Source: Odoribacteraceae bacterium
GTDB lineage: Bacteria > Bacteroidota > Bacteroidia > Bacteroidales > Marinifilaceae
DNA length: 5,219 nucleotides
Assembly: GCA_031267995.1 (NCBI GenBank)
Contig: JAIRXZ010000041.1
Coordinates: 1-5,219 of the forward strand
Direction of reading: 5' to 3'
The first letter of the stretch is position 1; every line of letters starts with the position of its first letter. The notes beneath the pieces were generated by a model that was not told where the DNA came from, made no database searches, and saw nothing but the letters and a program-made list of their open reading frames with translations. Positions 1 to 5,102 of the stretch are shown here, in pieces. The position numbers were made by a program, and so were the translations under genes.

Positions 1-519
1 TATCCTGGGGGCAACGACTTTGAAGGCATCACCATGAACCGCCTCACGGGCGATATCTACGTGGTGGACGAGGCGGAAATGACCGTCTACCAACTCTCTG
101 CCGCCGGCGATGCCATCACCGAGGTCGTGAAAATCACCATCGAGGGGGCGCAAAACAACAGGGGTCTCGAGGGGATCACTCTCGGCCGCGACACCCTCTA
201 CATCGTCAACCAGGGAAGTCCCACCCGCCTGTTCAAGTATTGCCTGACAAGCCGGACGTTAAACTACCTGGACATTACCGGATCCGGCTACCTCTCGGAT
301 ATCTGTTACGACGAAACGGACGACACGCTCTGGATCGTCGACAGCAAGAACCGCGAGGTTACGCGCCGCGACCGGCAAGGAAAGATGATCGGCGAACCGC
401 TGCCCATCCCCTACGTGGATCAGGCCGAGGGCATCGTCGTCGACAGGGAAAAAGGCCTGCTGTGGATCGGGTGCGATACCACCTCCAAGTTGTACAAAGT
501 CAAGATTACCGGCATGTAA
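1..519 (+). CDS. SdiA-regulated (YjiK-like) beta-propeller protein, 5'-truncated
   Basis: The reading frame is open from the first base, so the N-terminus lies outside the window; 172 residues and the stop (517-519) are visible. Four copies of a blade-like pattern occur, an E-G-I or D-I core, a short turn, then a hydrophobic strand ending in a polar residue. They are DFEGIT followed by DIYVVDE (residues about 6-24), GLEGIT followed by TLYIVNQ (55-71), YLSDI followed by TLWIVD (97-114), and AEGIV followed by LLWIGCD (142-159). Spacing is 42-49 residues. The E-G-I and Y-V-x-D-E elements are typical of the SdiA-regulated family (E. coli YjiK type), whose members are usually exported or periplasmic propellers of poorly known function. 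The ATG at 34 lies inside a blade and is not the start. Any signal peptide is out of view. A different propeller family (NHL or esterase-like phytase type) is possible. The next sure gene is 310 bases away, so co-transcription is uncertain. Confidence 0.8.
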   Translation, partial: YPGGNDFEGITMNRLTGDIYVVDEAEMTVYQLSAAGDAITEVVKITIEGAQNNRGLEGITLGRDTLYIVNQGSPTRLFKYCLTSRTLNYLDITGSGYLSDICYDETDDTLWIVDSKNREVTRRDRQGKMIGEPLPIPYVDQAEGIVVDREKGLLWIGCDTTSKLYKVKITGM

Positions 520-585
520 GGCCGCGCGATGCCATGAAAACAGTGGACGTGCACGGGCGAGGGAATGTCGGGAATCTTCCGGTCG

Positions 586-595
586 AAGGAGGTGA
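586..595 (+). promoter_or_regulatory. Consensus Shine-Dalgarno-like sequence AAGGAGGTGA
   Basis: A ten-base match to the anti-Shine-Dalgarno complement lies upstream of the ATG at 607. It is notable because the three complete large genes in the window have no comparable sequence before their starts. From the end of GGAGG to the ATG there are 14 bases, longer than the usual 5-9, so it may be suboptimal or fortuitous. No other start codon in the plus-strand frames lies at a better distance before the repeat tract. Confidence 0.35.
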
Positions 596-606
596 ACGAG
601 AGGGGT

Positions 607-741
607 ATGAACATCCCCTTGATCGGTGCCGACCGAGGTTTAGTCGGCGCCGACCAAAGTTTGGTTGGCGCCGACCAGAGCTTCGTTGGCGCCAACCAAA
701 CCTTCGTTGGCACGAATCAAACTTCGCTCCCTCCCGACTGA
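607..741 (+). CDS. Possible 44-residue heptapeptide-repeat micro-ORF
   Basis: The ATG at 607 opens a 44-codon frame ending with TGA at 739-741. After MNIPL, the product is five consecutive heptapeptides: IGADRGL, VGADQSL, VGADQSF, VGANQTF and VGTNQTS, then a short LPPD tail. The consensus is V-G-A-(D/N)-Q-(S/T)-(L/F). Differences between copies in this frame are mostly synonymous or conservative (GGT/GGC, CAA/CAG, AGT/AGC, TTA/TTG, D/N, S/T). A consensus ribosome-binding sequence precedes it, though at long spacing. Against coding: the DNA is a 21-bp palindromic tandem repeat, so a period divisible by three produces repetitive open frames on both strands, and no signal peptide, membrane segment or known domain is visible. 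I do not recognise the peptide. The 88 bases between it and the permease are pyrimidine-rich and hold no clear promoter or terminator. Confidence 0.33.
   Translation: MNIPLIGADRGLVGADQSLVGADQSFVGANQTFVGTNQTSLPPD
622..726. repeat. Five tandem 21-bp units built on a palindromic GTYGGCGCCRAC core
   Basis: The units begin at 622, 643, 664, 685 and 706, exactly 21 bases apart. Each has a 12-base core (GTCGGCGCCGAC in unit 2, the perfect palindrome GTTGGCGCCAAC in unit 4) and a 9-base linker (CAAAGTTTG in unit 2). The outer units are the most diverged: unit 1 core ATCGGTGCCGAC, unit 5 core GTTGGCACGAAT. Linker and core together make larger inverted repeats: 643-658 is complementary to 660-675 apart from one G-T pair, and 624-633 pairs with 643-652 across a 9-base loop. 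Transcribed RNA or single-stranded DNA would fold strongly. The tract lies between the propeller gene and the permease, 104 bases before the preferred permease start, so it could be a leader structure, a protein-binding array or a selfish intergenic repeat. Confidence 0.9.
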
Positions 742-829
742 CAAAAAATCCTCCCCGCCCCACCTTTACTCACACCAACACCTAACCCGCACCCCCGTGG
801 AAAAAGAAAAAAACTTCGACCCCCTGGAC

Positions 830-2389
830 ATGAACAACTATCGCGTGGAAAAGTTGAAAGGACAGGACAAAAGCGTTTTCGAGCGTTGGATGGCTCGTCT
901 GGGCATCCCCCTGGCGATACTCGCCTTCGTCCTCATCTACCTCTGCGTCGACATCCCCTTCCTCCGCGACATCTCCCCGGACGCCCTCGGCAAAACCGCC
1001 CTCGCCCGCTGGAAAGCCATCGGCGCCGAGCCATTCGCCCGCGCAAACCACGCCATGCTGGCCATCTTCGTCGCCTCCATCATCCTGTGGATCACGGAGG
1101 CGCTGCCAAACTACCTCACATCGCTCATCGTCATCCTCGCCATCGTCCTCACGGGCGTCACCACGGAGCAGACAGCCTTCGCGCAACTCGGTCACCCGGT
1201 CATGTGGTTGAACATCCTCTCCTTCGTCCTGGCCAGCATGTTGGTCAAGACGCGCGTGGCCAAGCGATTCGCCCTGTGGCTCATGGCGCGATTCGGTCGA
1301 TCGGCCGGCCGCGTCATCCTCAGCTTCGTGATCATCAACATCGTGTTGTCGGCCTTCATCTCCGCCACCACGGCCAAGGCCACCATCCTCCTCCCGGTAT
1401 TCATGGTCATCGCCGCCATCTACGGCGCCACGGGGGGCAAGGACAGGAACAACATGGGGCGCAACCTCGTGCTCCAAAACCTTTTCCAGATCAACATCGG
1501 CGCCTCCGGCTTCATCACCGGGTCGGGCGCCAACCTGCTGGCAGGCTCGCTGATGGCCGGCGCCGCGGGGTGGACGCTTTTCAGTTTCCAGGACTGGTTC
1601 GTGGCCGCCTTCCCGCTGGCGTTGTTGCTGATCCTCGTCGGGTGGTTCGTGGGCGTCAAGATCATCTTCCCGCTGGCGCCCGGCGAGCGTCGCCCCAGCC
1701 TGGAAGGGGGGATCGAACGCATGCGCCAGGAGCTGCGCGACATGGGAAAGATGAACGCCCGCGAGTACAGGGCTATCGCCATCTTCGTGGCCGTCCTCGC
1801 CCTGTGGGCTACCGATAAACAACACGGCATCAGCCAGACGACCATCGCCTTCGCCGGCGCCGTCGTCGCGTTGCTGCCCCGCGTGGGCATCGTCGCGTGG
1901 AACGACGTGGACATCCCCTGGCACCTCATGATCTTCTCCGCCGGGGCCTACACGCTGGGCGCCGGGCTGGACGCCACCAGTCTGCCCGCCACCCTCGTCG
2001 ACGCCGGCTTCGGCTCGCTCGGCATCGACAACTCCACCCCTTACGCGCTCATTTACGCCCTCCTCACCTTCGTCATGCTGTTTAGCGCCATCGTGTTTCA
2101 GTCCAAAACCATGCGGGTGCTCATCTTCATCCCCATCGCGCTGGGCGTCGAGCAGCGTTTTCACTTCCCGCCGCTGAGCCTCGCCTTCCCGCTGGCGCTC
2201 CTCACGGAGCACGTTTACGTCCTGCCGTTCAACAGCAAACCCGCCCTGCTCCTCTACAACACGGGGCAATACAGCTGGAGCGACACCTTCAAATTCGGCA
2301 TCACCATGATGACCATCTCCTGGGTAGCCATCCTCCTCTGGGGCGAAACCGTGCTCCACTGGCTGGGATACACGCGAACGCTTTTTTGA
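830..2389 (+). CDS. DASS/SLC13-family anion permease
   Basis: A 519-residue polytopic membrane protein, near the family's usual length, with roughly 11-14 hydrophobic segments (for example about 23-41, 75-92, 95-110, 123-140, 160-200, 225-245, 256-280, 313-328, 335-352, 363-380, 404-440, 447-465 and 487-508). It shows the inverted two-repeat plan of divalent-anion:Na+ symporters. Repeat 1 has FISATTAKATILLPV (176-190) then GFITGSGANLLAGSLM (227-242). Repeat 2 has FQSKTMRVLIFIP (423-435) then NSKPALLLYNTGQYSWSD (468-485). Family members carry di- or tricarboxylates, sulfate or related anions across the inner membrane, generally with Na+. The two Ser-Asn-Thr signatures are here S178-A-T180 and S425-K-T427, so substrate and coupling are uncertain. 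The ATG at 830 was chosen because upstream in-frame codons translate the 21-bp repeat. GTG 797 and ATG 890 are alternatives, and none has a clear ribosome-binding site. The stop lies six bases before the next gene. Confidence 0.9.
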   Translation: MNNYRVEKLKGQDKSVFERWMARLGIPLAILAFVLIYLCVDIPFLRDISPDALGKTALARWKAIGAEPFARANHAMLAIFVASIILWITEALPNYLTSLIVILAIVLTGVTTEQTAFAQLGHPVMWLNILSFVLASMLVKTRVAKRFALWLMARFGRSAGRVILSFVIINIVLSAFISATTAKATILLPVFMVIAAIYGATGGKDRNNMGRNLVLQNLFQINIGASGFITGSGANLLAGSLMAGAAGWTLFSFQDWFVAAFPLALLLILVGWFVGVKIIFPLAPGERRPSLEGGIERMRQELRDMGKMNAREYRAIAIFVAVLALWATDKQHGISQTTIAFAGAVVALLPRVGIVAWNDVDIPWHLMIFSAGAYTLGAGLDATSLPATLVDAGFGSLGIDNSTPYALIYALLTFVMLFSAIVFQSKTMRVLIFIPIALGVEQRFHFPPLSLAFPLALLTEHVYVLPFNSKPALLLYNTGQYSWSDTFKFGITMMTISWVAILLWGETVLHWLGYTRTLF

Positions 2390-2395
2390 CCGACC

Positions 2396-3904
2396 GTGAT
2401 CGAGCTTCACGCCAAAATTCACGACAAGTTCTCGATAGAGTTCAAGGTCGGCTTCGTCGCCAGGAAAAGGCGCGAAATCAGCAATTTCGTCATGAACACG
2501 TGGATCTTCATCCCCGGCACCCTCGACATCAACCCCCTCGCGTACAAGAAGGACACGTTTTACCGCGACATCAAGTCGTACCTCCGCCTGATCACCCCCG
2601 TCTACCCCCTCGCCAGGATTGCCGAAGCGGGCGAGGCGCCCCTGCTGTTGCTGGAACGGGCGGCCGGCAAGCTCGCCAGGTCGCGCTCCCGCGTCGTCGT
2701 CGACGAGCACCGCGCGCACGTCCGGATGTTCGCCTCCATCATCAAAAGCGCCCTCCGCGACGAGCTGGCGCACATCAAACAAAACCGCGTGGAGGAGGAC
2801 ACCCGCTACCTCTGCCACGCGTACGCCCGCGACGTCACCCGCATCACCGACGCCTACCGGTTCCTCGGCCACCTCATCAACCTCCCCACCGTCCCCGCCA
2901 ACGCCATCGACCACCACCGCGCCGGCGACGAGTTCATTAGCAACGCCATCGAGCAAAACACGCACGCCCTGCTCGCGTATCTCGACACCGTCATTCCCGC
3001 GCCGGACGACCCGCTGAAGGCCGAACTTCTCCACCTCCTCCAGCGGGAGGTGGACTACAAAACCGCCCGCGCCTACCCCCGCGTCAACGAGCGCGACGAA
3101 CGCGAAAACCAGGATTTCGTCGCCCGCGCCGGCTTCCTGAAGCGCTACATCGAGGCCGATCTTTTCCTCACCGCCCGCCGCCGCAGCAACACCTTCATGA
3201 TCGAGCAGGTGTTGTTTAGCCTCGCGGCGGGGCTGGCCATGATCTTCGCCACGGCCGTTGCCTTTGCCGTCCAGCGGGAGTACGGCAACTTCACGATGCC
3301 GCTGTTCGTCGCCCTCGTCGTCAGCTACATGCTCAAGGACAGGATCAAGGAACTCGCCCGCCATTACTTCGCGCACAACCTCGGCACGCGCTATTTCGAC
3401 CATAAAATACAGATCAGCCGCCAAGGCATCCCCATCGGCTGGAGCAAGGAGGGGGTCGACTTTATCGCCGCGGAAAAGGTGCCCGCCGAGGTCATCGCCA
3501 TCCGCGAACGCTCCCCCCGCGCCGGCGAGTACGCCGCGCGACCCCTTCGCGGATCGGGAAAAAACCCGCGCCGCCCCGACGAAAATGGCAACGAGGAAAA
3601 AATTATCTTCTACCGCGAACGCGTTCAATTCAAGCGCAAACGCCTCGTCAAAACGGACGATTACACCTTCCCCGGCATCCACGACATCATCCGTTTCAAC
3701 ATCTCCGAGTTTTGTCGCAAGATGGACAACCCCGCCGTCCCCCTCGGCGTGATCACCGCCGACGGTCACCGCCGCGTCGTCCAGGGCGACAAGGTTTACT
3801 ACCTCAATTTCATCATGCAATGCCGCTACGAGGAGCAGCTCGAATACAAACGCTACCGCGTCATCTTCAACCGCGCGGGCATCATCGCGCTCGAAACCCC
3901 CTGA
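2396..3904 (+). CDS. Uncharacterised membrane protein with central two-helix hairpin, coupled to the permease
   Basis: A 502-residue protein that I do not recognise as any named family. It starts at GTG 2396, six bases after the permease stop, so translation is probably coupled; no Shine-Dalgarno sequence is visible, and the next in-frame Met is residue 33, past a well-formed N-terminal segment. Residues 1-265 appear soluble and rich in charged amphipathic helices (about 80-160 and 175-260). Two hydrophobic segments follow, about 270-292 and 298-312, joined by a loop of about five residues and bracketed by Arg/Lys-rich flanks (RRR at 261-263, KDRIKELARHYF at 314-325). This places both large domains in the cytoplasm by the positive-inside rule. 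Residues 315-502 form a second soluble domain with a charged stretch (about 370-416), then an apparent beta-rich end with FPGIHDIIRFNISEF and KVYYLNF. No catalytic motif is evident. The context suggests an accessory or regulatory partner of the permease, which is inference. Coding status is firm given length, codon use and coupling. Confidence 0.85.
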   Translation: MIELHAKIHDKFSIEFKVGFVARKRREISNFVMNTWIFIPGTLDINPLAYKKDTFYRDIKSYLRLITPVYPLARIAEAGEAPLLLLERAAGKLARSRSRVVVDEHRAHVRMFASIIKSALRDELAHIKQNRVEEDTRYLCHAYARDVTRITDAYRFLGHLINLPTVPANAIDHHRAGDEFISNAIEQNTHALLAYLDTVIPAPDDPLKAELLHLLQREVDYKTARAYPRVNERDERENQDFVARAGFLKRYIEADLFLTARRRSNTFMIEQVLFSLAAGLAMIFATAVAFAVQREYGNFTMPLFVALVVSYMLKDRIKELARHYFAHNLGTRYFDHKIQISRQGIPIGWSKEGVDFIAAEKVPAEVIAIRERSPRAGEYAARPLRGSGKNPRRPDENGNEEKIIFYRERVQFKRKRLVKTDDYTFPGIHDIIRFNISEFCRKMDNPAVPLGVITADGHRRVVQGDKVYYLNFIMQCRYEEQLEYKRYRVIFNRAGIIALETP

Positions 3905-3913
3905 CCGCGCGCC

Positions 3914-4846
3914 TCACTTCACCACCGCCGCCAGCAGTTTGTGGCGGAGGTGCTTGACGGTGTAGGCGGGATTGGCTTCCAGGATAATCCCCTCCAGCAC
4001 GGCGGGGTCGTCCGGCAGGTGATAGGTGCAAATCGCCAGCCGGGGGGCGAAATTTTTCAAAACGCCGGCAGCCCCCTTCAGCATCTCGCGCTCGGCGCCC
4101 TCGATATCGGCCTTGATAAAATCGACGCGCGGCAAGCGATTCTCCTCCACGAACGCGTCGAGCGTCGTGATAGAAATCCGCTCCGACCGCTGCCCCGGCG
4201 CCTCGCGCAGGATCGAGTTGGCGCCGCTATTCTCCGCGTCAATCGCGATATCCACCTCGCGCGCCTCGCTCCCCAGCCCCTGCCGCACGGGATAAATACC
4301 GCTGCCGTTCAGCCGGCTCGTCTTCTGCAGCAGCCGAAACGTCTCCCCCACCGGCTCGAAAGCGTACGCCACGGCGCCCTTGCCAACAGCATAAGCGCTA
4401 AAATCGCCAATCCACGCCCCGGCATCAATCACCACGTCGCCCCGCCGCACGGACACGTCAAAAGGCGCGTCGACGTAACCGTAAGGTCCCTCCATCATAT
4501 CGTGACGGTCAATCTCTTCCACCACCGCCCTGTCGTAATTATCCCCGTAAAAACAGGGGAAAAGAAAAACATCGTTAAACACGTAACTAAGCCCCAGCAG
4601 CTTCTCCGCGTCGGCCGAAATATCGGGAAGTTTCATGCCGTGGAAATCAAAAAAAGCCTCCTCCCCGTCGCGTTTCAGCCACCGTCTTTTCAACTCGGCG
4701 AAAGCCGCCCGGCGGTACTGCTCGCGAAAAAACGAGGGAGCGACTCCCGTCTCGCGAGCCACCCCCTGCACGAAATAAGCCAACGTCCGGCCAATCGACC
4801 AGTGCAAATACCTCCGTCCCGCCAGCGTGTTATCAATTAATTTCAT
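3914..4846 (-). CDS. FkbM-family SAM-dependent methyltransferase
   Basis: A 310-residue protein with the FkbM methyltransferase fold in its C-terminal two thirds. The SAM-binding glycine loop is VVIDAGAWIGDFS (138-150) and the acidic end of strand 2 is YAFEPV (161-166). The family signature follows: SITTLDAFV (225-233), then VDFIKADIEGAE (241-252), with an A-P-R-L-A-I-C-T-Y-H strand at 267-276. Members are usually O-methyltransferases acting on sugars, polyketides or lipids, and many sit in polysaccharide clusters; the substrate here is unknown and no glycan genes are adjacent. Residues 1-130 are a less conserved helical region with aromatic patches. ATG 4846 was chosen over an upstream in-frame TTG at 4912, whose added 22 residues would translate the GC-rich hairpin. 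The leader just upstream is AT-rich (AACAAATTTATA before ATG) with no Shine-Dalgarno sequence. The gene converges on the preceding plus-strand gene with nine bases between stops. Confidence 0.95.
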   Translation of the reverse strand: MKLIDNTLAGRRYLHWSIGRTLAYFVQGVARETGVAPSFFREQYRRAAFAELKRRWLKRDGEEAFFDFHGMKLPDISADAEKLLGLSYVFNDVFLFPCFYGDNYDRAVVEEIDRHDMMEGPYGYVDAPFDVSVRRGDVVIDAGAWIGDFSAYAVGKGAVAYAFEPVGETFRLLQKTSRLNGSGIYPVRQGLGSEAREVDIAIDAENSGANSILREAPGQRSERISITTLDAFVEENRLPRVDFIKADIEGAEREMLKGAAGVLKNFAPRLAICTYHLPDDPAVLEGIILEANPAYTVKHLRHKLLAAVVK

Positions 4847-4885
4847 TATAAATTTGTTTTGATCAGACGCGAATCTACGGAATTT

Positions 4886-4907
4886 TTCGCCCCCGCCGGG
4901 GCGCGAA
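4886..4907. other. Bulged GC-rich stem-loop upstream of the methyltransferase
   Basis: TTCGC-CCCC (4886-4894) pairs with GGGG-GCGAA (4898-4901 and 4903-4907) around a three-base GCC loop, with one bulged C at 4902. Flanking T and A runs (4883-4885 and 4911-4913) could extend the stem past a GGC bulge. It lies about 40 bases upstream of the methyltransferase ATG, so it would be in the mRNA leader if the promoter is further right. On neither strand is it followed by a T run, so it is not an ordinary intrinsic terminator. Confidence 0.55.
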
Positions 4908-4938
4908 GGCAAAAAACGGGGCGACCATTTCCCAGCAA

Positions 4939-5044
4939 CGCCCCGGGAACACGGGAGAAGGTTCTAAACAGTTAGGAAGCGCCCCGCGAACTCGCGAGAA
5001 GGTTCTAAACAATTTAGAAACGCCTCCCGAACTCACGGGGCGCA
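4939..5044. repeat. 41-bp tandem repeat, two full copies and one partial
   Basis: Copies begin at 4939, 4980 and 5021, exactly 41 bases apart; the third matches only over its first part, about 24 bases. The shared order is CGCCCC, a variable GC-rich block, GAAC, then GAGAAGGTTCTAAACA and an AT-rich end. The second copy holds a perfect inverted repeat, TTCTAAA-CAA-TTTAGAA (5003-5019); the first has a degenerate version. Just before the array, CGGGGCG (4917-4923) is the inverse of CGCCCCG (4939-4945), and the CGGGGCG motif returns at 5036-5042, so inverted arms bracket the array. I see no open frame of interest and no coding assignment. Spacing near 41 bases would place equivalent faces about four helical turns apart, which could suit a binding array, but a non-functional intergenic repeat is equally likely. 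Confidence 0.85.
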
Positions 5045-5064
5045 TCCCGGTAACAACATGTCGA

Positions 5065-5086
5065 GGGCGCACACGGAGGTGCGCCC
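5065..5086. repeat. Perfect 8-bp stem-loop, GGGCGCAC/GTGCGCCC
   Basis: GGGCGCAC (5065-5072) and GTGCGCCC (5079-5086) are exact reverse complements around the six-base loop ACGGAG, followed by CTACA. The form resembles the family of dispersed intergenic hairpins in many bacterial genomes that read GGGGCG...CGCCC next to CTAC or GTAG. That resemblance is from memory and was not searched. The run after the stem is not T-rich, so a terminator role is unsupported. Confidence 0.7.
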
Positions 5087-5102
5087 CTACAGCATACTCC
5101 AA

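Noticed and set aside
420..763. Minus-strand frames across the 21-bp repeats giving A-P-T-K-L-W-S type heptads
   Set aside because: These follow automatically from a repeat period divisible by three. They lack a ribosome-binding sequence and partly overlap the propeller gene antisense.
738..770. Possible sigma-70 promoter (CTGACA as -35 with TTTACT as -10) before the permease
   Set aside because: The spacing is 21 bases and the -10 match is poor, so it cannot be told from chance.
534..785. An 83-codon plus-strand frame starting at ATG 534, 14 bases after the propeller gene
   Set aside because: No ribosome-binding sequence at suitable distance, and the product is an Arg/Trp/Pro-rich reading of the same 21-bp repeat in another frame, with many non-conservative changes between units. 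The 607-741 frame is the better candidate.
665..829. N-terminal extension of the permease starting at ATG 665
   Set aside because: The first residues translate the 21-bp repeat and then a Pro/Thr-rich intergenic stretch before the charged segment ahead of the first membrane helix. ATG 830 is the simpler start, though GTG 797 cannot be excluded.
782..3820. A 1012-codon open frame on the minus strand covering the permease and the membrane protein
   Set aside because: It is the antisense shadow of two GC-rich genes whose third-position C/G bias removes stops. The translation is low-complexity and rich in Asp, Glu, Gly, Val and Ala, with no recognisable domain, and both plus-strand genes are well supported.
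3941..4840. A 299-codon plus-strand frame opposite the methyltransferase
   Set aside because: It is the antisense reading of a gene with clear FkbM motifs, and its product is His/Arg/Pro-rich with no recognisable domain.
4847..4912. Upstream TTG start adding 22 residues to the methyltransferase
   Set aside because: The added residues translate the GC-rich hairpin and AT-rich leader. ATG 4846 begins a sensible helical N-terminus and is a stronger initiation codon.
4883..4916. Intrinsic terminator at the bulged hairpin
   Set aside because: On each strand the T run comes before the stem and an A run after it, the reverse of what an intrinsic terminator needs.
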